Source: an uncultured Acetatifactor sp.
GTDB taxonomy: Bacteria; Bacillota; Clostridia; Lachnospirales; Lachnospiraceae
Assembly (NCBI GenBank): GCA_910577035.1
Contig: CAJTKW010000038.1
Location: 1 to 26,542, forward strand
DNA length: 26,542 nucleotides
Direction: 5' to 3'
In this document: positions 1 to 8,041 of the stretch, in pieces
How positions within the stretch are numbered: the first letter of the stretch is position 1
Layout: the number at the start of each line of letters is the position of its first letter
Notes under the pieces: generated by a model
Told to the model about the DNA's origin: nothing
Databases searched by the model: none
The model's input: the letters and a program-made list of their open reading frames with translations, nothing else
Made by a program: the position numbers and the translations under genes

Positions 1-1
1 T

Positions 2-97
2 TTCAGCCTGTGGCTGGACTTCCGGATTCTGATGCGGACCGTGGGGGTGGTCCTGCGGGGGGAGGAGAAGTACCGGGGGAAGGGCCTGGTGAAGTGA
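2..97 (+). CDS. C-terminal tail of an initiating sugar transferase (partial)
   Basis: An open frame runs in from the left edge and stops at TGA 95-97. It gives 31 residues beginning FSLWLDFRIL and ending GKGLVK. The pattern (S)LWLD(F/I)(R/K)I...T.GVVLR is the usual C-terminal end of bacterial sugar transferases of the WcaJ/PglC type. These are membrane enzymes that load the first sugar phosphate onto undecaprenyl phosphate. Its place directly upstream of nucleotide-sugar and glycosyltransferase genes fits that role. Only the tail is visible, so the catalytic residues and the sugar used cannot be judged. Confidence 0.7.
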   Translation, partial: FSLWLDFRILMRTVGVVLRGEEKYRGKGLVK

Positions 98-324
98 GGG
101 CGTGCAAGGCGGGAGAACGACAGCAGGAGCAAGGCGTGGATATTGCGGCAGGGCCGGGCGGTAAGCAAGGGGCAAGTGCCAATACCGCGGCCTAAGCAGG
201 CCCGGTGGTAAGGCCGGGATACGGCCACAGGGGGCGGAAACAAACAGCAGGAGCGGAAATGGAAAGAGTCAGCAGCAGTGCCGGATCAGAGGATTACGGG
301 CATTTAAAGCATTTCGAGATAGAC

Positions 325-1233
325 ATGAGTGAAAAAAACAAAAAGCGGGTGCTGATAACCGGCGCCGGCTCCTATATCGGGGAGTCCTTTGCAGCTTATG
401 CAGGAGTGCACTATCCGGCAAATTTTACGGTAGATACCGTGGATATGCAGGACCCCGGCTGGCGGAGGAGGGATTTTTCTTCTTATGATGCCGTATTCCA
501 TGTGGCGGGGATCGCCCATGCGGATATAGGGAAGGTGGAGGAAGGGACAAAGAAGAAATACTACGCAGTGAATACGGACCTGGCGGTTGAGACGGCAAAG
601 AAGGCAAGGGCAGAGGGCGTAAGACAGTTTGTCTTTATGTCCTCTATCATTATTTATGGGGATTCTGCCCCTTATGGGAAAAGGAAAAGAATAACGCAGG
701 ATACGGTACCCTCTCCTGCCAATTTCTATGGCGACTCAAAATGGCAGGCAGATCAAGGCGTAAGAAAGCTTGCTGATGACAAGTTCACTGTCACGGTGCT
801 CAGGCCGCCGATGATATATGGGAAAGGAAGCAAAGGGAATTATCCCGCCCTGGCAAAGATGGCAAAGAAGCTGCCGGTATTTCCGGATGTAAAGAACGAA
901 AGATCCATGCTGTATATTGAAAATCTATGTGAATTTCTGTGTCAGGTAATGTTAAGGAACGCAGGCGGGGTGTATTGGCCGCAGAACGCGGAATACAGCA
1001 GAACGAGTGAATTAGTAAGGATGATTGGCGAGGCCGGCGGCCATAAGATATACGTCAGCAGAGTATTTACATGGGCAGTTTGGCTGGCATCCCACATTCC
1101 CGGCAAAATAAGCAGCCTGGCGAATAAAGCATTTGGAAATATGAGCTATGATCCGTTGATGTCAACCTATGATTTCCCGTATCAGGTGATTGACTTAAAA
1201 GAAAGTATAAAAAGGACGGAAGGTGAAACCTGA
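325..1233 (+). CDS. NAD-dependent epimerase/dehydratase (extended SDR)
   Basis: This is an extended short-chain dehydrogenase acting on a nucleotide sugar. From the chosen start it has about 302 residues. An N-terminal Rossmann motif TGAGSYIG follows a basic KKRVLI strand. The active-site pair is SSIIIYG followed by YGDSK (YxxxK), and a later RPPMIYG segment is typical of the Gne/WbpV/WreQ group. Such enzymes are UDP-HexNAc 4-epimerases or UDP-4-keto-QuiNAc reductases. Next to an initiating transferase it may make the first sugar of the repeat unit, which is inference. The start was placed at ATG 325 because the Rossmann strand begins just after it, but no good ribosome site precedes it. ATG 259, preceded by CAGGAG, is a serious alternative adding 22 residues. 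The stop touches the next gene's ATG. Confidence 0.8.
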   Translation: MSEKNKKRVLITGAGSYIGESFAAYAGVHYPANFTVDTVDMQDPGWRRRDFSSYDAVFHVAGIAHADIGKVEEGTKKKYYAVNTDLAVETAKKARAEGVRQFVFMSSIIIYGDSAPYGKRKRITQDTVPSPANFYGDSKWQADQGVRKLADDKFTVTVLRPPMIYGKGSKGNYPALAKMAKKLPVFPDVKNERSMLYIENLCEFLCQVMLRNAGGVYWPQNAEYSRTSELVRMIGEAGGHKIYVSRVFTWAVWLASHIPGKISSLANKAFGNMSYDPLMSTYDFPYQVIDLKESIKRTEGET

Positions 1234-2460
1234 ATGAAACATATTCTCGTGGTATCGCAATACTTCCATCCTGAAAATTTCCGCATAAATGATATAGCTT
1301 CTGAATGGGTAAAAAGAGGATATAAGGTAACGGTATTAACAGGAATTCCGAATTACCCGCAAGGTGAATATTATGAGGGATATAGTAAAACAGAAAGAAG
1401 ACAGGAAAAGTGGAACGGGATGGAGATAATCCGGCTGCCGATTGTTCCGCGAAAAAAGGGATCCCTTGGATTAATCAGGAATTACATTTCTTTTGTCAAT
1501 GCGGGAAGAAAATGGGTCAGGAAAACGGATTTGAAAACAGATATTGTGTTTACTTTTGAAGTTTCACCTATGACTCAGGCACTTGTCAGTGTATGGTATG
1601 CCCAAAAAAACAAAATACCCCATATTCTGTATGTGACAGATTTATGGCCTGAAAATGTTGAGATTATTACAGGGATCCATAATAAATTATTCCTTGGAAC
1701 AATCCAGAAGATGGTTGATTACATTTATAAAAGGTCAACCAAAATTCTTACAAGCTCAAACAGCTTCATTTCTTCCATAATAAAACGCAGCATACCGCCG
1801 GAGAGAATCGAGTTCTGGCCGCAATATGCCGAGGAATTTTATCGTCCTACAGAAAAAATAAGCGGTTCCGAGATACCGGCTGACGGAGTTTTTAACCTGG
1901 TTTTTGCAGGAAATATAGGATATTCCCAAGGCTTGGGTATCCTGCCAAAGGCGGCAGGAAAACTGAAGTCCGAAGGCATATCAGTCAGATTCAATATTAT
2001 CGGCGACGGAAGATATAAGGAGAAGCTGAAAGAAGAAATGGAAGCTCGGAAAGTAAAGGAATATTTCAATTTTATAGACAGAAAACCTGCCGAGCAGATC
2101 CCTCCGTATTTGGCAGCAGCGGATGCCTTGTTGATTACACTGTCAAAGAGCAAGGTGTTTGCTATAACGATCCCGGCAAAAACACAATCCTGCTTAGCCT
2201 GCGGGAAGCCGATACTGGTTTCGGCTGACGGAGAAGTGCAGGAGATCATTAAGAATGCAGAAGCGGGATTGGCCAGTGCAGCCGAAGATGTTGACGGCCT
2301 GGTGGAAAATATAAAGGCTCTGCTGCAAATGTCAAAGCAGGAGTGTGAGAGATTAGGGAGGAATGCCCTGGCATATTCCGAAGAGCATTTTAATAAAGAA
2401 AAGCTTTTGAATCGGTTAGACGAAATTTTCATAAAGGAGATTTTAAATGTCAAGTCTTAA
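1234..2460 (+). CDS. GT4 glycosyltransferase, WbuB-like
   Basis: A 408-residue GT-B fold glycosyltransferase. The N-terminus (MKHILVVSQYFHPENFRIND, then GIPNYPQGEYYEGYS) is characteristic of the WbuB family, whose members transfer 2-acetamido-2,6-dideoxy-L-sugars (L-FucNAc or L-QuiNAc) during O-antigen or capsule assembly. The C-terminal donor-binding half contains FAGNIGYSQGLG and a KTQSCLACGKPI...GEVQEII stretch that supplies the conserved acidic residues of GT4 enzymes. It probably works on the cytoplasmic face on an undecaprenyl-linked acceptor. The start codon follows the previous stop directly, and the gene overlaps the next by 14 nt, which supports translational coupling. The three following genes make a sugar nucleotide of exactly the type WbuB uses. 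Confidence 0.85.
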   Translation: MKHILVVSQYFHPENFRINDIASEWVKRGYKVTVLTGIPNYPQGEYYEGYSKTERRQEKWNGMEIIRLPIVPRKKGSLGLIRNYISFVNAGRKWVRKTDLKTDIVFTFEVSPMTQALVSVWYAQKNKIPHILYVTDLWPENVEIITGIHNKLFLGTIQKMVDYIYKRSTKILTSSNSFISSIIKRSIPPERIEFWPQYAEEFYRPTEKISGSEIPADGVFNLVFAGNIGYSQGLGILPKAAGKLKSEGISVRFNIIGDGRYKEKLKEEMEARKVKEYFNFIDRKPAEQIPPYLAAADALLITLSKSKVFAITIPAKTQSCLACGKPILVSADGEVQEIIKNAEAGLASAAEDVDGLVENIKALLQMSKQECERLGRNALAYSEEHFNKEKLLNRLDEIFIKEILNVKS

Positions 2461-3508
2461 TGGCGCAACATTATTAATAACGGGAGGAACCGGATCTTTC
2501 GGAAACACAGTACTGAAACACTTTCTGACATCGGATATAGGACAGATCCGCATTTTCAGCCGTGACGAAAAAAAGCAGGACGATATGAGGCATGAACTGC
2601 AGGCCAGGTATCCTGAGTATGCCGCAAAGGTGAAATTTTATATTGGGGATGTGCGTGACCCAAGGTCAATTGCAGATGCAATGCCCGGCGTTGATTATAT
2701 CTTTCATGCTGCCGCCTTAAAGCAGGTTCCGAGCTGTGAATTTTTCCCCATGCAGGCTGTTAAGACAAATATTGAAGGAACAGATAATATGCTGCATGCC
2801 GCGATTGAAGCCGGGGTGAAAAGGGTGGTGTGCCTCAGCACTGACAAAGCGGCATATCCGATTAACGCCATGGGCATCAGCAAAGCGATGATGGAACATG
2901 TCATAACGGCGAATGCCCGTGTGGCGGCCGAGCATGGCGACACGGTGATATGCTGTACGCGTTATGGGAATGTAATGTGTTCCCGGGGGTCGGTTATCCC
3001 GCTGTTCATCGACCAGATTCGTGCCGGAGATCCCTTAACGGTTACGAATCCTGATATGACAAGGTTTCTGATGAACCTGGACGAGGCGGTGGACCTGGTC
3101 CAGTTTGCTTTTGAACATGGCAGGCCGGGAGATTTATTCGTACAAAAGGCGGATGCCTGTACGATAGGTGACCTGGCAAAGGCAGTTCGGCAGTTGTTCG
3201 GTGACACGGGGATGAGGGTTATCGGTACGCGCCATGGTGAGAAACTGTACGAGACCTTACTGACAATGGAAGAGCGGTTACGGGCGGAGGATATGGGGCA
3301 GTATTTCAGAGTTTCATCTGACAACCGTGATTTGAATTATGATAAGTATTTCATAAAAGGACAGGTTCAGACGCAAGCCGATGAGGCGTATACAAGCCAT
3401 AATACTGTGCGGCTTGATGTGGAAGCAACGGTGAAGAAACTTTTGACTACGGATTATGTGAAAGAGCAGCTGGAGGTGGGCAGTGAAGTTCCTGGTTTTA
3501 GGCTGTAA
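2447..3508 (+). CDS. capE: UDP-GlcNAc 4,6-dehydratase (5-inverting), CapE/WbjB/FnlA type
   Basis: This enzyme converts UDP-D-GlcNAc to UDP-2-acetamido-2,6-dideoxy-4-keto-L-hexoses, the first step to UDP-L-FucNAc, L-RhaNAc or L-QuiNAc. The 353-residue protein has the Rossmann motif TGGTGSFG at residues 12-19 and STDK at 131-134. MGISK at 142-146 sits where most SDR enzymes have YxxxK. Replacement of the tyrosine by methionine is, to my knowledge, a hallmark of the CapE branch rather than of PseB/FlaA1 enzymes. Length matches the family. ATG 2447 lies inside the previous gene and is preceded by AAGGAG with good spacing. The next gene starts 26 nt before this one ends. The symbol follows the S. 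aureus name and is an orthology guess. Confidence 0.88.
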   Translation: MSSLNGATLLITGGTGSFGNTVLKHFLTSDIGQIRIFSRDEKKQDDMRHELQARYPEYAAKVKFYIGDVRDPRSIADAMPGVDYIFHAAALKQVPSCEFFPMQAVKTNIEGTDNMLHAAIEAGVKRVVCLSTDKAAYPINAMGISKAMMEHVITANARVAAEHGDTVICCTRYGNVMCSRGSVIPLFIDQIRAGDPLTVTNPDMTRFLMNLDEAVDLVQFAFEHGRPGDLFVQKADACTIGDLAKAVRQLFGDTGMRVIGTRHGEKLYETLLTMEERLRAEDMGQYFRVSSDNRDLNYDKYFIKGQVQTQADEAYTSHNTVRLDVEATVKKLLTTDYVKEQLEVGSEVPGFRL

Positions 3509-4343
3509 TGGCATGGCAGGCCATACCATCAGCCTCTATCTGAAAGAGCAGGGATATGAAGTGGATGGATTTGCCAGGAAAGAATCCCTGTTTGTTAATA
3601 CGATTGTGGGTGACGCAAGGGATACCGGGCTGCTGGATCGTACGATTGTGAATGGCCATTACAGTGCTGTTGTCAACTGTATCGGGGTACTGAACCAGTC
3701 TGCTGAAAACGATCATGAGGCTGCAGTATATCTGAACTCGTATCTGCCACAGCTTTTGGCTAAAATCACAAGGAATTCCGAGACTCAGATCATACACATC
3801 AGCACAGATTGCGTGTTCAGCGGGAGCAGGGGGGGATATGCAGAGTCGGACTTCCCGGACGGAGAACTCTTTTATGACCGTTCAAAGGCTCTCGGAGAGA
3901 TTTTAAATCATAAAGACGTTACTTTTCGAATGTCTATCGTAGGGCCGGATACCTGCAAGGACGGTATTGGACTGATTAACTGGTTTATGCAGCAAAAGGA
4001 GCGGGTGAAAGGATATAAAAATGCAATGTGGACAGGCCAGACAACTCTTCAGCTTGCGAAAACCGTTGAGAATGCGGCGATTCAAAAGGTCCATGGATTG
4101 TATAATATGGTGCCGGAAGATAAGATAAGCAAATATGATATGCTGGTACTTTTCAACAAGTATTTGCGGCGGGATGAAATAGAAATAGTGCCGGAAGAGA
4201 ATTTTAAAATCGATAAGAGTCTGAAGAGGACGAATTATGAGCTCTTTGGCTATAAGATACCAGGATATGAACAGCAGATAAAGGAATTGGGGGAGTGGAT
4301 GCGGGGACATAAGGAATTATATCCGCATTATGAGCTGGGTTGA
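3483..4343 (+). CDS. RmlD-like 4-keto-reductase (WbvR-like), second step of UDP-L-QuiNAc/RhaNAc pathway
   Basis: A 286-residue SDR with N-terminal GCNGMAGH (residues 7-14), STDCVFSG (107-114) and the active-site YDRSK (131-135). It resembles dTDP-4-dehydrorhamnose reductase (RmlD). Partners in UDP-L-FucNAc synthesis (CapF/WbjC/FnlB) are longer, about 370 residues, with a C-terminal cupin epimerase domain. Here that domain is absent, matching the WbvR arrangement known from Vibrio cholerae O37, where an RmlD-like enzyme gives UDP-L-RhaNAc. The start is GTG 3483, preceded by GGAGGTG five to six bases upstream and lying inside the dehydratase gene. That coupling argues that the two enzymes are made together. 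Assignment to the L-QuiNAc branch is inference from domain content. Confidence 0.8.
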   Translation: MKFLVLGCNGMAGHTISLYLKEQGYEVDGFARKESLFVNTIVGDARDTGLLDRTIVNGHYSAVVNCIGVLNQSAENDHEAAVYLNSYLPQLLAKITRNSETQIIHISTDCVFSGSRGGYAESDFPDGELFYDRSKALGEILNHKDVTFRMSIVGPDTCKDGIGLINWFMQQKERVKGYKNAMWTGQTTLQLAKTVENAAIQKVHGLYNMVPEDKISKYDMLVLFNKYLRRDEIEIVPEENFKIDKSLKRTNYELFGYKIPGYEQQIKELGEWMRGHKELYPHYELG

Positions 4344-4378
4344 TGAAAAATCCTGAATTGGACAAGGAGAATTGATCT

Positions 4379-5509
4379 GTGGAAGTTAAGAAGCTGCGCT
4401 TAATGACGATTGTGGGCACACGGCCTGAAATCATAAAGATGTCTGAAATCATAAAGAAGGCTGACAGGTATTTTGAGCAGGTTTTAGTGCATACCGGTCA
4501 GAATTATGACTACGAACTGAATAAGGTTTTTTTCGAGGATCTCGGCCTTCGGGAGCCTGACTACTATCTGGGGGTGGTGGGTGAGAACCTGGGTCAGACC
4601 ATGGGAAATGTTATTTCCAGGTCATATGAGCTTATGGACCAGGTTAAGCCGGATGCCCTTATTGTACTTGGCGACACCAATTCCTGCCTGTGCGTTATTT
4701 CGGCAAAACGCATGAAGATTCCGGTATTTCATATGGAGGCGGGGAATCGCTGTAAGGATGAGAATCTCCCGGAAGAAGTGATCCGTCGTATTGTCGATGT
4801 GACCAGCGATGTGAATCTCTGCTATTCAGAACACGCAAGAAGGTACATCCTCGATTCCGGGGTGAAGCCGGAATACACCTATGTGGTCGGTTCTCCGATG
4901 GCAGAGGTTTTGGACAGGTACAGGAATAAGATAGAACAAAGCACAATTCTTGATGAACTGGGTCTTACAGCAGGGAAGTATCTCCTGTTATCCGCGCACC
5001 GGGAAGAGAACATAGATATGGAATCCAATTTCTTCAGCCTGATGAATGCAGTGAATGCCATGGCTGAGAATTACAATATCCCGATTCTTTACTCCTGCCA
5101 TCCCAGGAGTAAAAAGTATATTGAAGCAAGAAAGTTCAAGTTTGATCGGAGGGTAATTCAGCATAAGCCATTGGGCTTCTTTGACTATAATAAGCTTCAG
5201 CAGAATGCCTTTTGCGTGGTATCCGACAGCGGCACAATTCCGGAGGAGGCAGCGTACTTCAAATTTCCGGCGGTGTCCATCAGAACCAGTACAGAGCGTC
5301 CTGAAGCCATGGATAAAGGCGTGTTTACCATCGGGAGCATCACAACAGACCAGGTACTCCAGGCGGTGGATCTTGCCGTTTCAATGAATGCCAACGGTGA
5401 TGTCCCCGGGGATGTCCCTGCATATGCGGACAGCAACGTCAGCGTAAAGGTGATTAAGATTATCCAGAGCTATACAGGCATCGTCAATAAAATGGTGTGG
5501 AGAAAGTAA
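4379..5509 (+). CDS. Non-hydrolysing UDP-HexNAc 2-epimerase, CapG/WbjD/WecB type
   Basis: The 376-residue protein belongs to the WecB-type UDP-N-acetylglucosamine 2-epimerases. Visible family motifs in order are GTRPEIIKM, HTGQNYDYEL, HMEAGNRCKDENLPEE, SAHREENID, SDSGTIPEEA and RTSTERPEAMD. NRCKDENLPEEVIRR is the form seen in the WbjD/CapG/WbvD branch, which inverts C2 of a UDP-2-acetamido-2,6-dideoxy-L-hexose, rather than in true WecB. With the two genes before it, it completes a UDP-L-QuiNAc (or L-FucNAc) pathway. The start is GTG 4379 behind AAGGAG. The 35-nt gap to the preceding gene is short and the genes very likely share a transcript. Confidence 0.87.
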   Translation: MEVKKLRLMTIVGTRPEIIKMSEIIKKADRYFEQVLVHTGQNYDYELNKVFFEDLGLREPDYYLGVVGENLGQTMGNVISRSYELMDQVKPDALIVLGDTNSCLCVISAKRMKIPVFHMEAGNRCKDENLPEEVIRRIVDVTSDVNLCYSEHARRYILDSGVKPEYTYVVGSPMAEVLDRYRNKIEQSTILDELGLTAGKYLLLSAHREENIDMESNFFSLMNAVNAMAENYNIPILYSCHPRSKKYIEARKFKFDRRVIQHKPLGFFDYNKLQQNAFCVVSDSGTIPEEAAYFKFPAVSIRTSTERPEAMDKGVFTIGSITTDQVLQAVDLAVSMNANGDVPGDVPAYADSNVSVKVIKIIQSYTGIVNKMVWRK

Positions 5510-5560
5510 GATAAAGTTTCAGGGTATTGATTCGGAATCAGACATGGGGGATAGAAGAGA

Positions 5561-6706
5561 ATGAGCAAGAGACCATATCAAATATGCAGTTGCTGCGTAA
5601 TGGATACATCCGATGAGGATATTACGTTTGATGAAAACGGTGTATGTATGCGCTGCAGGGAATACGAGAAGCGTATTTTGCCGGAATGGAATTATGGAAA
5701 GGGACACGAAAAAGAACTATCTGATTTGATTCGGAAGGTGAAGGAAAGCGGCAAAGGGAAAAAGTATGACTGCATTTTAGGACTTTCAGGAGGCCTGGAT
5801 AGTTCATACATGCTGCATCTGGCTGTGAAAGAGTGGGGATTGCGGCCATTTGTGTTCCACATTGATGCAGGGTGGAATCTTCCGGTGGCAGAAGAAAACA
5901 TAAGGAAAATCACAGGGAAGTTAGGCGTTAAATTACATGTGAAAAAAATGGACTGGGATGAAATGCGTGAAATGCAGCTTGCCTGGATGCGCACTGGCAT
6001 GGAGAGTCTTGATGCCCCGCAGGATCACGCGTTTATTGCCGTGATTGACGAGTACTCCCAGAAGCTGGGCGTAAAGTATATTTTAAATGGTTTTAACATT
6101 ATGACAGAAAGCGTTGCAGACCCTGCTTCCTGGGCTTCAGACGGGGGACCTACGGGCGATGCCGTATATTTAAAAGACGTTATCAAGAAGTACTGCAGAA
6201 TTCCGATTAAAAAGTATACTTTTACGACAGGTTTTAAGCATAAGTTCTGGATTCCCTATGTGAAGGGAGTCAAGACCATTAAGCCCTTAAACCTGGTCGA
6301 ATTCACGAAAGAGTCCATGATAAAGACGCTGAGGGAAGAATACGATTATGTGCCATATGGGCAAAAGCATTTTGAAGATTTAATCACAAAGTTCCTGGAA
6401 GGCTGGTGGCAGCCGACCAGATTTGGCCATGATTTACGCAGGGTGCATCTTTCAGGCCTGGTGGTGACGGGGCAAATGTCCAGAGAGGAAGCGTTGAAAA
6501 TACTGGAGGAGCCGCCATTGACCGAGGAAGAAAGCAAGGAGCTGTTCCGCGAGGTGGCGGCAAAGCTTCAGATCAGCGAAGAAGAACTGATGCAGCTTCA
6601 TGATATGGATCAATGTACGGAAAAATTTAAGAGCCATGAAAAATTATTCCGGATCGGAATCAGAGTCTATGAGTTTTTGGGGCTTGAAAAAAGAATTCGC
6701 AGATAG
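5561..6706 (+). CDS. N-acetyl sugar amidotransferase, WbpG/PseA-like
   Basis: A 381-residue PP-loop ATPase of the N-acetyl sugar amidotransferase family. A cysteine-rich N-terminus (C9, C11, C12 and C29-x2-C32) probably binds zinc. It is followed by the P-loop SGGLDSS at residues 76-82. In Pseudomonas WbpG turns an acetamido group into an acetamidino group using ammonia made by HisH/HisF-like partners. No such partners are encoded in this window, so ammonia supply, or the actual reaction, is open. The gene starts at ATG 5561 after a purine-rich GGGGGATAGAAGAG stretch, 51 nt past the 2-epimerase. It most likely decorates one sugar of the polymer with an amidine or amide. Confidence 0.85.
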   Translation: MSKRPYQICSCCVMDTSDEDITFDENGVCMRCREYEKRILPEWNYGKGHEKELSDLIRKVKESGKGKKYDCILGLSGGLDSSYMLHLAVKEWGLRPFVFHIDAGWNLPVAEENIRKITGKLGVKLHVKKMDWDEMREMQLAWMRTGMESLDAPQDHAFIAVIDEYSQKLGVKYILNGFNIMTESVADPASWASDGGPTGDAVYLKDVIKKYCRIPIKKYTFTTGFKHKFWIPYVKGVKTIKPLNLVEFTKESMIKTLREEYDYVPYGQKHFEDLITKFLEGWWQPTRFGHDLRRVHLSGLVVTGQMSREEALKILEEPPLTEEESKELFREVAAKLQISEEELMQLHDMDQCTEKFKSHEKLFRIGIRVYEFLGLEKRIRR

Positions 6707-6765
6707 CTGTGCAGATTGAAATTGATGAAAGGAGAGGAGCTTCCGGACGATTACCAGATAAAAAG

Positions 6766-7957
6766 ATGAGACTATATATTATTAATTCAGGATGGGGCAG
6801 CGGCGGTCCGGATACGGTTGCTTCCGAGTTATATTATGTGGCAGAAAAGCGGGCATACCGTAAGATATGCCAGTGCCAGAGGAAATGTGCCGGACAGCAT
6901 AAATCATTATCAGATCGGAAATCAGGCGGATGTGTATTTGCATGCACTTTCCGCAAGGCTGTTTGATAATATGGGAAAGATGTCAAGGAGGGCGACATCA
7001 GGGCTTATTCAAGATATAGAAAGCTATAAGCCGGATGTCATCAGCATACAGGATCCCCTGGGATATACAATGAATATTCCCATGCTGTTTGATTATATAC
7101 GCAGGTCCGGAAGGCAGACGTACTGGACATTGCATGACTGCTGGGCTTTTACCGGGCATTGCATTGCCGGCTTATGCGACCGCCTGGACAAGGGATGCGG
7201 CGATTGTCCAAGAAAAAGGGAATATCCCAAATCCATAGGTATAGATAATTCTAAAGGCAATTACCTGTTGAAAAAGAAAGTCTTTTCAGGCATAAGCAAT
7301 CTTTTCCTGATAACTCCGTCAAAGTGGCTGTCCGGGTTGGTCGGTAAATCCTTTTTGAAGGACTATTCCGTAAAAGTCATCCCCAACGGAATTGATTTAA
7401 CGGTTTTCAAGCCAACGGAATCAGACCTTCGGAGAAAATATGGATTAGAGAAGAAGCAAATTGTTCTTGGGGTTGCAGGGGTTTGGTCTGAGACCAAAGG
7501 CATGTATCATTTTTATGAGCTGGCGGACAGGCTTGATGATAAGTATCAGTGCGTAATGATCGGAAGGAACCAGGATACAAGCGCTGCTAATGTCATTCAT
7601 ATAGATCGGACCAGTGACAGGAAAGAGCTGTGCGGGTGGTATACGGCTGCAGATGTCTTTGTAAATCCCACGCTGGCGGATAATTTCCCTACAGTCAATC
7701 TGGAAGCTTTGGCATGCGGAACACCGGTTATCACGTTTGCAACAGGGGGGTCTCCGGAATCAGTGGGGAAATGCGGCCTGGTGGTTGGGCAGGGGGATGG
7801 GGAAGGCCTTGTGAGGGCAGTTTATGACATAGGGAAAATGGGAATCACCTCTGCGCAATGTCAGGAGCAGGCAAAGGCATATGACAAATGGCAGAGATAT
7901 GCTGAATATCTGGAGTTTTTCAGCGGGAATTGTATGGGGAAAAATGGAGAGGAATAG
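6766..7957 (+). pseudogene. GT4 glycosyltransferase with +1 frameshift near its 5' end
   Basis: Two frames join into one glycosyltransferase. From ATG 6766 the protein begins MRLYIINSGWGSGGPDTVAS and reads to ...YYVAE at about 6846. The family pattern then continues one frame on as SGHTVRYASARG and runs to the stop at 7957. Removing one A from the run of four at 6845-6848 restores a single 396-residue protein. The later part is intact: LHDCWAFTGHC, a VGVW-like strand turn (GVAGVWSETKG), and the GT4 donor motif NLEALACGTPVITFATGGSPE. It could be a real null allele, a phase-variable switch, or a sequencing error. In the first two cases only a fragment of about 67 residues after the start would be in frame. 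The start has no clear ribosome site. Confidence 0.75.
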
Positions 7958-8041
7958 CCAAAATAGGCTGTGTAAAACGATTGGCAACTATATTTGTAAT
8001 CAGGCAGGGTAAAGAATGACTATGAGGAGATGTGTTAGTAT

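Noticed and set aside
10..195. Open frame of 61 codons at the left edge
   Set aside because: It runs out of frame with the sugar transferase tail (2-97) and has low-complexity Gly/Ala-rich text typical of G-rich non-coding DNA.
1839..2453. Long - strand frame opposite the WbuB-like gene
   Set aside because: Ser/Phe-rich antisense text with no family pattern, while the + strand gene is well supported.
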